The notes: generated by a model not told the origin, from the sequence alone. Positions 34,857 to 43,248 are shown, counted from the first letter of the stretch. The stretch: 64,000 nucleotides of DNA from CALKYB01 sp964510575 (GCA_964510575.1 CAZECN010000001.1:62001-126000), one strand, 5' to 3'. Translations and numbers: made by a program.

Positions 34857-35384
34857 GTGAAAAAAGTAGCTGCAAGTTTAATGCTCTCAAGTTTGTGCCT
34901 AGCTCTGTTAACGCCGGGCTTTGCTTTTGCCAAAGAAGAGCAGGTCTTCATGAAGCGAAAGCCAGGCTACTGGATTGCTGATATTGAAAACTCAGCAATG
35001 CCAGGTACTAAAGTTAAGTATAAAGAGTGCTCTAATGAAGAGAGTGACAAGAGGTTGCTCAATCAGAGCCTTGGAAATGACAGTGCTACATCTTGCGATG
35101 TTAGTTCTAAAAAATCTGGGTCTGGCTACTTATCTGAAATGTCTTGCTCTGGAGAGGCCGCTGGGCAGACTTTTAAGATGTCAGCTACTTTTGATGCTCA
35201 AGGTGATTTTGAGAAAGCTTTTACTATTAATGGTAGCATGACTATGGAAGGGCTACCTTTGCCTCCAATCAAAATGGTCATGAAATATAAGTATCAAGGA
35301 GAGTGTCCTGCAGGGATGGAAGTAGGTGACTTGATTACAGAAGGGCTTCCAGGCGGGCCTAAAAAGATAAATATCCTTAAATAG
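34857..35384 (+). CDS. Exported DUF3617-like protein
   Basis: 175 residues from GTG 34857, chosen because GGAGG at 34847-34851 lies 5 bases before it and a signal peptide begins there (KKVAASLMLSSLCLALLTPGFAFA). A longer frame from 34836 lacks both. The mature part starts RKPGYWIADIE, followed by a pair of Cys-containing stretches (KECSN, SCDVSS, MSCSGEAAG), the pattern of DUF3617 periplasmic proteins. Function unknown. It interrupts the usual rnhB-yraN pair. Confidence 0.72.
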   Translation: MKKVAASLMLSSLCLALLTPGFAFAKEEQVFMKRKPGYWIADIENSAMPGTKVKYKECSNEESDKRLLNQSLGNDSATSCDVSSKKSGSGYLSEMSCSGEAAGQTFKMSATFDAQGDFEKAFTINGSMTMEGLPLPPIKMVMKYKYQGECPAGMEVGDLITEGLPGGPKKINILK

Positions 35385-35432
35385 ATTTTTATTCTGGAGT
35401 GAAATTAGAAGCATTGGCAGTCGAAGAGACTG

Positions 35433-35825
35433 TTGATGCGTACTTACTTAGAGAAAAAATACTCAGGAAAAACGATTGGTAAAGAGGGAGAGAGGGTAGC
35501 CGCTCTCTTTCTCAAGTCTAAGGGCTATAAACAAGTTGCACTAAACTGGTTTTGGAAGAGAGGCGAGGTAGACCTTATCTTCAGACAAGGGAAGGACCTA
35601 GTTTTTGTTGAAGTTAAAACCAGACTTGAACCTGGTGGGGAAAAGATCTTCGACAACGTGGACAGCCGAAAAATTCGTAAGTTAAAGTCTGGCAAGGATT
35701 CTTACCTTGCTAGGTATAGGGTAGGGGCTCCTATCCCCAATCATAGAATTGATTTAATCGGAGTGGTGCTTTCTAGGTTAGACCTAGAACCTTTAGAAAT
35801 TAGGCATATAATTAGTGCTCTATAG
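35433..35825 (+). CDS. yraN: YraN/UPF0102 family putative endonuclease
   Basis: 130 residues. PD-(D/E)XK nuclease pattern: GKEGERVAALFLKSKGY, then RGEVDLIFRQGKDLVFVEVKTR with Asp and ExK. TTG 35433 and ATG 35436 are adjacent starts; the ATG is preferable. Family function is unproven, and its frequent company with rnhB is seen here too. Confidence 0.88.
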   Translation: MMRTYLEKKYSGKTIGKEGERVAALFLKSKGYKQVALNWFWKRGEVDLIFRQGKDLVFVEVKTRLEPGGEKIFDNVDSRKIRKLKSGKDSYLARYRVGAPIPNHRIDLIGVVLSRLDLEPLEIRHIISAL

Positions 35826-35903
35826 TTAAAGCTAGGGTCTTCTTTTTAGAAATTATCATGGTAATAAGACTCACCCCAGTATTGGTGTTTTTGAGGAAGA
35901 TAG

Positions 35904-37184
35904 ATGATCGACAGTAAGTTACTTAGAGATGATTTTCAGGGCGTCGTCAGCCGACTTGAAACTCGCGGAGTGCCAGAAAATCTGAGCCAATGGCAGAATT
36001 TGGATAGCCAGCGAAGAAGTCTTCTCTCAGAAGCTGAAAACATTCGGGCAGAGAAGAACAAGCTTAATCCTGAGATTGCTAAGGCCAAAAAGAGCGGAGA
36101 GGATAGCTCAGAGCTTTTAGCCGATCTGAAAAAGAAAGGGGAAAGGGAAAAGCAGATTAACCAACAGGTTTCTGAAGCGGAGCTCAAGCTCAAAGAAATT
36201 GAACTGATTGTTCCTAACCTTCCTGATGAATCTGTTCCTGTTGGGAAGACAGAAGCCGACAATCGTGTAGAGAAAACTTGGGGAGAAAAACCAGAATTTG
36301 ATTTTAAGGCTAAACCTCACTGGGAAGTTGGAGAAAACTTAGGAATTCTGGATTTTGAGCGAGCGGCGAAAATTTCTGGCGCTAGATTCTCTCTTTACCG
36401 CGGTGATGGAGCGAGGTTAGAGCGAGCTTTAATTAACTTCATGCTCGAAGAACATCGTAAGAATGGCTATCAAGAAGTTATTCCTCCTTTGTTGGTCAAA
36501 GAAGAGTCAATGACGGCTTCTGGTCAACTTCCAAAGTTTGAAGAGGATCTTTTTAAAACTGAAGGTGAAGAGGACAAAAGATATCTAATTCCAACTTCTG
36601 AAGTTGCGCTAGTTAATATCTACCGAGACGAAATTCTTGAAGAGGCAGACCTGCCAATTTACCTAACAGCTTTTACGCCTTGTTTTCGTGCAGAGGCGGG
36701 CTCTCATGGTCGAGATGTTAGAGGTTTAATTAGACTTCATCAGTTTAATAAAGTTGAGCTAGTGAAACTGGTTGAACCAGAGCAATCTTTTAATGAACTT
36801 GAAAAGCTTACGGAAAATGCCGAAGGAATTCTAGAAGCTCTTGGGCTTCCCTATCAAAGAGTTACCTTGAGTAGTGGTGATATGGGACTTGCTGCTGCAA
36901 AAACCTATGACTTGGAAGTTTGGCTTCCAGGCATGGAGGCTTATCGCGAGATTAGCAGTTGCTCTAATACTACTGATTACCAAAGTCGCCGTTCAAAAAT
37001 TCGCTATCGTCCAGCTGGAGAGAAGAAGCCTAAGCTAGTTCATATGCTAAATGGCTCTGGTCTTGCCGTGGGTAGAACAGTTGTAGCTATTCTGGAGAAC
37101 TACCAGCAAAAAGATGGCAGCGTTGTGGTTCCTGAAGTTTTGCAGCCGTTTATGGGTGGACAGGGAAAAATAGTTAAGGCTTAA
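35904..37184 (+). CDS. serS: Seryl-tRNA synthetase
   Basis: Charges tRNA(Ser). N-terminal coiled-coil tRNA-binding arm (residues 30-100, KNKLNPEIAKAKK), then the class II core: motif 2 in FRAEAGSHGRDVRGLIRLHQF near 265, and motif 3 in LNGSGLAVGRTVVAILE near 380-396. EISSCSNTTDYQSRR is the serine-binding region. 426 residues. ATG 35904 follows GAGGAAG. A bidirectional hairpin terminator follows. Confidence 0.97.
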   Translation: MIDSKLLRDDFQGVVSRLETRGVPENLSQWQNLDSQRRSLLSEAENIRAEKNKLNPEIAKAKKSGEDSSELLADLKKKGEREKQINQQVSEAELKLKEIELIVPNLPDESVPVGKTEADNRVEKTWGEKPEFDFKAKPHWEVGENLGILDFERAAKISGARFSLYRGDGARLERALINFMLEEHRKNGYQEVIPPLLVKEESMTASGQLPKFEEDLFKTEGEEDKRYLIPTSEVALVNIYRDEILEEADLPIYLTAFTPCFRAEAGSHGRDVRGLIRLHQFNKVELVKLVEPEQSFNELEKLTENAEGILEALGLPYQRVTLSSGDMGLAAAKTYDLEVWLPGMEAYREISSCSNTTDYQSRRSKIRYRPAGEKKPKLVHMLNGSGLAVGRTVVAILENYQQKDGSVVVPEVLQPFMGGQGKIVKA

Positions 37185-37188
37185 AATA

Positions 37189-37226
37189 GAGAGGGGATCG
37201 ACTTGCTTAGTTGATTTTCCCCTCTC
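37189..37226. terminator. Bidirectional terminator between serS and IMPase-like gene
   Basis: GAGAGGGG-ATCGAC pairs with GTTGAT-(TTTT)-CCCCTCTC. On the minus strand the stem is followed by TATTTT. It starts 4 bases after the serS stop and ends 3 bases before the convergent gene's stop. Confidence 0.75.
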
Positions 37227-37229
37227 AAG

Positions 37230-38048
37230 TTATCCGAACAACCTCTGGCTAAGCGTATTGCTAAGGCTCGCGAAAACCGGTTGTCTAATTTGGGCTGAGA
37301 TGTCGTGTAGCTGACCGTCAAGATTAAGAACAGTGCCTCCATAATGAATCAAAGCTCTTAAAGCATTGACTTCCCAAATTTTTGTTTTGGTGGATATGTA
37401 AGAGCAACCGCTGTTGCAAATAGAAAAGAGACTAGAAGCAGCACTTTTGGAGTCCCGTATCAGCAGTTCTTTTTTTCGATAAAGTTCAATGATTCTACTA
37501 TGCAGAAAAGGGTGACTCTCTTTTAAATCATCTAAACTTTCTTTGCTTACTAACAAAGACTCGGGTCCAGTGTTCCTAGTTTTGGGAAGAGGAGAACCGT
37601 TTATAGAGAATCCTCCATGTATGCAGTACTCGAATATTTGAGGTTTAGCTCCATGACGGTAAACGAAAGCTCTAACAACCTCTCCATCTAGTACTTCTGA
37701 GAGTATGATTCCCCACCCATAGAATCCTTTGACGTACACATAGGTTCCATCAAGAGGATCTAGGAGCCAGTAATTTGACACACTTCTCAAAACATCTAAT
37801 CCGTTCTCTTCAGCAATCACTGGACGCTTTTTACCTTCCACTCGGTCGATAATTTTAAGAGTCTCGATGATCTGGATTTGTGAGAGAGGATCTCCAGCCG
37901 TGATCAGACTACCGTCATTTTTTATAGTAGTTAAGTTTTTCTCTTTGAAGACTAGGGACTGAAGGATTGAAAGCTCCATGCCCGTGTTTGAAATCTTACT
38001 CCTAAGATAAGAATTTGGTGAGATACCAGCATCTACCGTATAAGACAT
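37230..38048 (-). CDS. Inositol monophosphatase-family protein with altered motif
   Basis: 272 residues. IMPase superfamily signs: PVIAEENG (metal Glu), WLLDPLDGTYVYVKG (DPxDGT) and the C-terminal region KIWEVNALRALIHYGG. In active members the last motif is WDxAAG; here Asp is Glu and AAG is NAL, so activity or specificity may differ. Related proteins hydrolyse sugar, inositol or nucleotide phosphates. It is distinct from the second IMPase-like gene at 47567. Long non-coding sequence precedes it. Confidence 0.8.
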   Translation of the reverse strand: MSYTVDAGISPNSYLRSKISNTGMELSILQSLVFKEKNLTTIKNDGSLITAGDPLSQIQIIETLKIIDRVEGKKRPVIAEENGLDVLRSVSNYWLLDPLDGTYVYVKGFYGWGIILSEVLDGEVVRAFVYRHGAKPQIFEYCIHGGFSINGSPLPKTRNTGPESLLVSKESLDDLKESHPFLHSRIIELYRKKELLIRDSKSAASSLFSICNSGCSYISTKTKIWEVNALRALIHYGGTVLNLDGQLHDISAQIRQPVFASLSNTLSQRLFG

Positions 38049-38186
38049 GTAAATAACCTCTATTAACCTTGGGATGAGGTTATCCTCTAGAATACATCTA
38101 TTTGAGTCAAATCTCGTTAAATCGATTGTTTGACTGTGAAAAATATAGTCGTTTTTTGAGTATGTTAGTAGGCGAGCTACTCAATT

Positions 38187-38465
38187 TTAATTGATTTTAA
38201 ATTTGCGATGGTGAATCAGGGCTTGCCCTGATTCACTCAACACTAGGAGATCCGTAGAGTCACTATTGCAGGGGGGCAGAGCTCCCAAAACGCTTTGGAC
38301 ACTATTTGTTATGGGCCTCCTAAAAAGGAAACTTTGTAGCGAAAAAATTTCAGAGGCCGTAAGAATCAACAGGCTTAATTGTTCCTGACTCATAGCCGAA
38401 CTATCGGCTGGCGTTTCTGAGGATGTGGTACGACCACTATTACTCTCCTCCCCCTGCACAGTCAC
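38187..38465 (-). CDS. Doubtful small ORF in a folded non-coding region
   Basis: 92 codons starting from a GTG inside the arm of a repeat element, with no ribosome-binding site. Composition is Ser/Thr/Leu-rich and resembles no protein I know. Its 3' part reads through a perfect 12-base hairpin (38211-38236), and the region is full of inverted repeats. More likely non-coding than coding. Confidence 0.15.
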   Translation of the reverse strand: MTVQGEESNSGRTTSSETPADSSAMSQEQLSLLILTASEIFSLQSFLFRRPITNSVQSVLGALPPCNSDSTDLLVLSESGQALIHHRKFKIN

Positions 38466-38580
38466 TCAAACCAGTTCCTTCTCTTCGTTACTCGGCGGGC
38501 TCTCCTTACTGCGGCGTGCGGGAGCACGCCTCATTCGTCGACCCTTGAGCGCCTCGACAAGTTCTGGCTGAGTGACTGTG
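38457..38580. repeat. Hairpin-borne repeat element, copy A
   Basis: Arms CACAGTCACTCA-aa-CCAG (38457-38474) and CTGG-c-TGAGTGACTGTG (38564-38580) are complementary. Between them is the 72-base core 38484-38555, which starts TTCGTTACTCGGCGGG and ends CCCTTGAGCGCCTC. The apical hairpin is GCGTGC-GGGA-GCACGC (38514-38529). The core matches copy B at 67 of 72 positions by my count, whereas the arms are unrelated to the arms of copy B. Confidence 0.85.
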
Positions 38581-38686
38581 AGATAATTTTCCTATGAAGA
38601 GAGTCTTTCTTTTTTATTCAATTTGAAAATCTTTGTGCGTTTTAACGAAAAGGTTTCGTTAATTACTCTTAGTTGAAAATTTTTAA

Positions 38687-39034
38687 ATGAAACTTCCATT
38701 TTTTATGGCTTTGATTTTTGTAGCTCTAATTTCTTCCTCTGGATTTGTTCAAGCCGAGAAAGTCTTTGTTTGTCGAAAAGAAGTTAGCGGTGCTTTGGTA
38801 TTTACTAATCGCCCAGTCCAGTCCCCAGAGTCTAGTTGTAAAGGTCACGAGTTTAAGAGAAATAGCTTCAATAAGTTGAAATCTGGAAACTTTAGTCGAT
38901 TTAAACCTGATAGTTTAAAATTTTCACTGAAGAAGAAAATCTCTGAACTCAAAAAAGACCCACCGGCCTTGAAGCTAAGAGACTCCAAGAAGCTTTTGGC
39001 TTTACGTCGAGAACTCGAGAATTATCTTCATTAA
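38687..39034 (+). CDS. Small exported protein (DUF4124-like)
   Basis: 115 residues. Signal peptide (FFMALIFVALISSSGFVQA, residues 5-23), then KVFVCRKEVSGALVFTNRP with a second Cys at SSCKGHEF, a pattern like the short DUF4124 beta-domain of periplasmic proteins. The remainder is Lys/Ser-rich and helical. Precedes the Mla operon by 92 bases. Role unknown. Confidence 0.62.
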   Translation: MKLPFFMALIFVALISSSGFVQAEKVFVCRKEVSGALVFTNRPVQSPESSCKGHEFKRNSFNKLKSGNFSRFKPDSLKFSLKKKISELKKDPPALKLRDSKKLLALRRELENYLH

Positions 39035-39126
39035 AAATTGCGGCTAGAGAGGTCACATTTGTCATACTCTCAACTAGAGGTTAGAACATATTTTTTACCT
39101 TAACCCCTAGATAATAACGCTAAGAA

Positions 39127-40230
39127 TTGGCTGATAACCTGAAATATACAGAGCATGGTTCAAGGGCTGAACTCAGTCTTTCAGGTAGCTGGAGGATTAA
39201 TCGACTAGCGGCTCTCAAAAAAGATATTACCCAACTGGAACTGAGCCAAGTTCAAGAAGTCCAAGTCGACGGTAGTTCTCTCACCAAAATTGATACTGCT
39301 GGCGCAATGGCTCTCTTATCTGGTCTGAAGGGGAAAAGAGTTCAACTAAGGAACTTCGACAAAGATCAACTTTCCTTAATTCAACTTGTTGAAGATCGTT
39401 TAGACGAACCTGTGCCTAGAAAAAAAAGCAAAGAGCTAGGCCTTATCGATAGAATTGGTAGGGGAAGTATCCATGCTTGGGATAAAACTAGAGAGCTACT
39501 TTCTTTTGTTGGACAGTGTTTTAGCTATTTCTGGAGAGCAGTTAAGAATCCCAAACTATTTCGCGGTAAGGAGATTATAGGTCAGCTAGAGTTAGTTTTA
39601 GTTGATGCGATACCTGTAGTTACTTTAGTTACTTTTTTGATTGGAGTGGTTTTAGCTTACCTCTTTGCTTCTCAAATTCAGCAATACGGAGCCAATATCT
39701 TTATTGTTGATTCAGTTGGTCTATCAATTTGTCGAGAATTGGCTCCAATTCTAGTCGCAATAGTGATGGCCGGGAGGTCTGGTTCTGCTTTTACTGCCCA
39801 GATTGGAACGATGAAGTTGAACGAAGAAGTGGACGCCCTTAGTACATTGGGCCTATCCCCTATGCACGCTCTTGTGCTGCCCAGAATTCTTGCTTTAGTT
39901 ATCGCTATGCCTCTTCTGGTTATTCTTGGAGATATTGTGGGAGTAGCCGGAGGTATGATGGTTGCCGATTTTCAACTTGGAATATCATCAACTACTTTTC
40001 TGGATCGTCTTCGGATAGTGCTTCCATGGCAATCATTTTGTATTGGTCTAATTAAAGCACCAATTTTTGCTGTGTTCATTGGAATTATAGGCTGTCGGAT
40101 GGGACTTGTTGTTGAAAATAGCGCTAGAAGTGTCGGAATAAATACGACTTCTACCGTAGTGCAAAGCATAGTTTCTGTAATTCTCATTAATGCTGCCTTT
40201 GCAGTTTTATATGTTCAGTTGGGGTACTAG
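39127..40230 (+). CDS. mlaE: MlaE-type ABC permease with N-terminal STAS domain
   Basis: Residues 1-95 are a STAS-like domain (ELSLSGSWRINRL, VDGSSLTKIDTAGAMALLSGL), then the MlaE permease: LVDAIPVVTLVTFLIGVVL, the family loop GRSGSAFTAQIGTMKLNEEVDAL near 219-241, and PRILALVIAMPLLVILGDI. In E. coli the STAS protein MlaB is separate; here it is fused. 367 residues. TTG 39127 start. Part of an operon for retrograde or anterograde phospholipid transport between membranes; 6 bases before the ATPase gene. Confidence 0.92.
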   Translation: MADNLKYTEHGSRAELSLSGSWRINRLAALKKDITQLELSQVQEVQVDGSSLTKIDTAGAMALLSGLKGKRVQLRNFDKDQLSLIQLVEDRLDEPVPRKKSKELGLIDRIGRGSIHAWDKTRELLSFVGQCFSYFWRAVKNPKLFRGKEIIGQLELVLVDAIPVVTLVTFLIGVVLAYLFASQIQQYGANIFIVDSVGLSICRELAPILVAIVMAGRSGSAFTAQIGTMKLNEEVDALSTLGLSPMHALVLPRILALVIAMPLLVILGDIVGVAGGMMVADFQLGISSTTFLDRLRIVLPWQSFCIGLIKAPIFAVFIGIIGCRMGLVVENSARSVGINTTSTVVQSIVSVILINAAFAVLYVQLGY

Positions 40231-40236
40231 CTGGTT

Positions 40237-40980
40237 ATGGAAACTGTAATTGATATTGAAAATATAGTTACCAAGTTTGGCAGTCAGGTGGTGCATAATG
40301 GGGTTAGTTTTCGAGTAGACCAGGGAGAGGTTGTTGCTATTATTGGTGGAAGTGGGTGCGGAAAGTCGACCTTACTTAGAGAGATTATAAGACTACTTAG
40401 ACCTACATCGGGAGAGATTTGGCTTCTAGGTGAAAATGTTTGGCGTTGTTCTCCTGAAAAAATGAACAAGCTCCGAAGAAGCTTTGGAGTCCTTTTCCAA
40501 AATGGAGCTCTTTTTTCGGCTCTGACAGTTGGTGAGAATATAGCGCTTCCTTTTCTTGAACAGACTACTATCGATCACTCTCTGATTGATGATCTAGTTC
40601 AGCTCCGACTTGGTTTGTCTGGACTGGAGGCAAGTGTGGCAGGTAAATTGCCTTCAGAGCTTTCTGGAGGAATGAGAAAGAGAGCGGCTTTAGCTCGAGC
40701 GCTGGCTCTTGAGCCTAGAATTTTATTCTTGGACGAACCAACTAGTGGTTTGGATCCGGTCAATGCAAGAGCTTTTGATCAGCTGATACGTACTTTAAGT
40801 GATTCTTTGGGTCTTACGATTTTCATGGTAACTCATGATTTAGACACTCTTGAGGGAATAGTTGACAGAATTGTTGTGCTGGGACAGGGATCCGTCGTGG
40901 CGAATGGCAGTTATCAGGAAGTGGTGGAAACTGACGATCCTTGGATTCAGGAGTATTTCTCCGCAAGGTATCAGAACTAG
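40237..40980 (+). CDS. mlaF: MlaF-type ABC transporter ATPase
   Basis: 247 residues. Walker A GGSGCGKST near 34-42, signature LSGGMRKRAALARALA (LSGGM is typical of MlaF), Walker B ILFLDEPTSGLDP and switch His in VTHDL. Powers the MlaE permease. Six bases separate it from each neighbour, so it is translated with mlaE and mlaD. Confidence 0.94.
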   Translation: METVIDIENIVTKFGSQVVHNGVSFRVDQGEVVAIIGGSGCGKSTLLREIIRLLRPTSGEIWLLGENVWRCSPEKMNKLRRSFGVLFQNGALFSALTVGENIALPFLEQTTIDHSLIDDLVQLRLGLSGLEASVAGKLPSELSGGMRKRAALARALALEPRILFLDEPTSGLDPVNARAFDQLIRTLSDSLGLTIFMVTHDLDTLEGIVDRIVVLGQGSVVANGSYQEVVETDDPWIQEYFSARYQN

Positions 40981-40986
40981 ACTGTA

Positions 40987-41937
40987 ATGGAATCGAGTCC
41001 TAAATATACATTGGTTGGAGTCGTTGTTGTGGTGCTTTCAATCTTCTTTTTCTCGAGCATTATTTGGCTAGGAGGTGGAGGAAGTAGTAAAGCGGCATCC
41101 GGCTATACGGTCTATTTTAGAAAACATTCTCTTAGCGGCCTTCAGATTGATAGTTACGTAACTATGAAAGGTATAGTTGTTGGCTCTGTTAAGGATTTTG
41201 TAATTTCTCCTACTGATATTGAAAGAGTTAAAGTTTCAATTGAAGTTAATGCAGATATTCCCGTTAAAACTGACACCAGCGCAGTAATTACCAGAAATCT
41301 GTTAACCGGTCTTGCAGCAGTGGAGCTCAAAGGGGGTACTGGAGGGAGTTCCTTTTTGAAGGATATACCACTGGGGGAGAGCTTCCCAATAGTGCAAGAA
41401 GGAGAAACGGAGCTAGATGCCATAGCTAATTCTGTCCCTGGTTTGATTGATGATTTTGGTCAAATCTTACAGGAAGCCAAGGGTGTTATCTCAGAAGAGA
41501 ATAGAAAGTCTCTAACTGGTACTTTAAATAACCTAGAAGTTTTTTCGGCGTCTTTAGCCTCTATGGACGCTGAGACTAAGAAGCTCGTTGCGAATTTATC
41601 TGAGGTGTCAGCCAATATGGTTGAGGTCACTAAAGCAGCTAGAAAAACCTTTGATTCGGCAGGAAAAAACCTTCCTGCAATGCTTGAGGAGATGAAGATC
41701 GTCCTTGAGAACGTTGGCTCTACTTCGAAAACAGTAGATAGAGAAAGTGAAAAATTGGCTAAGTCTTTTCGCTCGGCAATCGATTTGCTTGTAGTTGATG
41801 TTAATAATGTGAGCAAAGATATTTCACGAGCAGCTCAAAGTGTTACTGCTGCTATGGAACAGTTTGACGACCCGTCTTCCTTATTAACTGGGCCGAGTGA
41901 AGGAGCTCTTGGGCCTGGAGAGAGAATAAAAGAATGA
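40987..41937 (+). CDS. mlaD: MlaD/MCE-domain lipid-binding protein
   Basis: 316 residues. N-terminal membrane helix (YTLVGVVVVVLSIFFFSSI), then an MCE domain at about 38-125: YTVYFRKHSLSGLQIDSYV, MKGIVVGSVKDFVI, ITRNLLTGLAAVEL. The rest is a long helical tail (SANMVEVTKAARKTFDSAG) as in PqiB/Mce proteins, perhaps forming a periplasmic needle. The stop overlaps the ATG of the auxiliary lipoprotein (ATGA). Confidence 0.92.
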   Translation: MESSPKYTLVGVVVVVLSIFFFSSIIWLGGGGSSKAASGYTVYFRKHSLSGLQIDSYVTMKGIVVGSVKDFVISPTDIERVKVSIEVNADIPVKTDTSAVITRNLLTGLAAVELKGGTGGSSFLKDIPLGESFPIVQEGETELDAIANSVPGLIDDFGQILQEAKGVISEENRKSLTGTLNNLEVFSASLASMDAETKKLVANLSEVSANMVEVTKAARKTFDSAGKNLPAMLEEMKIVLENVGSTSKTVDRESEKLAKSFRSAIDLLVVDVNNVSKDISRAAQSVTAAMEQFDDPSSLLTGPSEGALGPGERIKE

Positions 41938-42605
41938 TTGATAGAAAGGATTTGTTAATATTTTCTTTTATAGTTTTGGCTTTCTTTGCGGCTTGTTCAG
42001 TCTCACTTGGTCCTGAGGCTGAGGATAAAAAGTATTACGTTTTAGAAAGTGACCATGCGGGGCTTGTAAAGTTTGGCCAACCTTTGGAGCAGAACCTTAG
42101 GGTTAGAGAAACTGAAGCAGGAAGGTTTGTTAACTCCCAGAGAATTATTTTTAGTAAAAACGATCGTTCCCGAGGATACTATCAATTTGCGTACTGGGTA
42201 GATCCCCCTCCAAAGCGCATAGGGATGTTACTTGAGAGTTATCTGGAGAGGGTTGGTATTTTTTCTGCAGTATTTCGTGAATCTTCTGGGGTTCCTGCTG
42301 ATTTCGAATTGAGAACGGAGATACTTGATTTTAGGCACCATATAGCCTCTTCTCCCGGAGAAGTTGTTGTTTCAATTAACGCTGAGCTTGTTAGTTTGGT
42401 TGATAGAGAAATAGTAGCCAAAAAGAACTTTACCGTATCTAAGGACGTAGCTGATTTTAATGCCGAGGGAGCTATTGAAGCTTTTTCGCTGGCTTCTAAT
42501 GAAGTTCTTAGTCTTATTTCAACTTGGGTGGGAAGTCAGTTTAGTAGGACTTCGTTACCGAGTAGGGCACAAGGCCTTCTAATAGAAACCGATCAGAAGC
42601 TCTAG
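41934..42605 (+). CDS. ABC-type transport auxiliary lipoprotein (PqiC-like)
   Basis: 223 residues with lipobox FFAAC-S (Cys21). The body fits the ABC_trans_aux/PqiC family: KKYYVLES at the mature start, FAYWVDPPPKRIGMLLESYL, and FELRTEILDFRHHI. Such lipoproteins sit in the outer membrane and receive the MCE tunnel. Translationally coupled to mlaD; last gene of the operon. No MlaC-type periplasmic carrier is here, which fits a Pqi/Mce-like direct-bridge arrangement. Confidence 0.84.
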   Translation: MIDRKDLLIFSFIVLAFFAACSVSLGPEAEDKKYYVLESDHAGLVKFGQPLEQNLRVRETEAGRFVNSQRIIFSKNDRSRGYYQFAYWVDPPPKRIGMLLESYLERVGIFSAVFRESSGVPADFELRTEILDFRHHIASSPGEVVVSINAELVSLVDREIVAKKNFTVSKDVADFNAEGAIEAFSLASNEVLSLISTWVGSQFSRTSLPSRAQGLLIETDQKL

Positions 42606-42634
42606 TTTAGTTTCCGATAAATTTAAATGTTCGC

Positions 42635-42829
42635 CTAAAAACCTGAGAATAAGTCTAAGAAACGGTTTAGGTAAACAGTGAAGGGAAACTTCTTCAGCCA
42701 ATTTAGCGCTTGGCCTAAAGGTTCATCAATGATTGGGATACCAATAATTGTAACTTTAGAATTAATAGCTAGCATTCGAACCCCAGCAAAGAGCAGGGCG
42801 CAAAGTAAAATATCTCTAAACTTTCTCAT
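42635..42829 (-). CDS. Possible small membrane protein
   Basis: 64 residues with an N-terminal hydrophobic helix (DILLCALLFAGVRMLAI) and a second weakly hydrophobic part. ATG 42829 has AAGG 4-5 bases upstream. It starts 17 bases after the Lys-rich gene, so may be cotranscribed. No family recognised; coding status uncertain. Confidence 0.4.
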   Translation of the reverse strand: MRKFRDILLCALLFAGVRMLAINSKVTIIGIPIIDEPLGQALNWLKKFPFTVYLNRFLDLFSGF

Positions 42830-42846
42830 GATGCCTTAGCCCTGAT

Positions 42847-43248
42847 CTATTCCGAAGATTTCTTTTTAGAAGACTTTTTCTTCTTTTTCTTTTTACTTTT
42901 TTTCTTAGAGGACTTTTTCTTACTATCTTTCTTTTTAGATTTTTTCTTTTTAGTTTCGCTTTTCTTCTTTGCTTTAGCTGCAGATTTCTTTTTCCCGGAG
43001 GATGCTTTTGCTTCTGATTTCTTACTTTTCTTTTTGCTAACAGCTGAGCCTTTGCCAGGTTTTTTTCGGCAGTGAGCTGAAACTTTAGTGCCGTTTTTGT
43101 TAGTGAAGCTTTTGACCCAAGAACATGTAGATTTCGCAGAACAGGTGCTTTTGGCCAGTCCTTTACAGGCTGATTGGGCCAGGGAGGTGCTGCTGATAAA
43201 AATTAGTTGAAGGAGTAAAAAAACAAAGCTTGAAATTATTGTTTTCAT
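42847..43248 (-). CDS. Exported Cys-motif protein with extreme lysine/serine tail
   Basis: 133 residues from ATG 43248 (AGGTG six bases upstream; a GTG at 43257 is the alternative). Signal peptide TIISSFVFLLLQLIFISSTSLAQS. A compact Cys motif of about 35 residues follows (ACKGLAKSTC, STCSWV, SAHCRKK), similar to small secreted Cys proteins of other Gram-negatives. The last 70 residues are almost only Lys, Ser and Ala, like a histone H1 tail. Probably binds polyanions (LPS, DNA or peptidoglycan polymers) outside the cytoplasm; that is inference. Confidence 0.78.
   Translation of the reverse strand: MKTIISSFVFLLLQLIFISSTSLAQSACKGLAKSTCSAKSTCSWVKSFTNKNGTKVSAHCRKKPGKGSAVSKKKSKKSEAKASSGKKKSAAKAKKKSETKKKKSKKKDSKKKSSKKKSKKKKKKKSSKKKSSE

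Larger units (their letters stand above)
38049..38686. other. 638-base intergenic region rich in secondary structure
   Basis: Between divergent genes. TCAATT-TT-AATTGA (38181-38194); GTGAATCAGGGC-TT-GCCCTGATTCAC (38211-38236, perfect); TGCAGGGGG (38267-38275) pairing with CCCCCTGCA (38450-38458) and enclosing, on the minus strand, AGCCGA-TAGT-TCGGCT, GGCCTC...GAGGCC and TGGT-CGT-ACCA. The repeat element 38457-38580 follows. The enclosed 190 bases are a candidate structured RNA, strand unknown. Confidence 0.4.
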
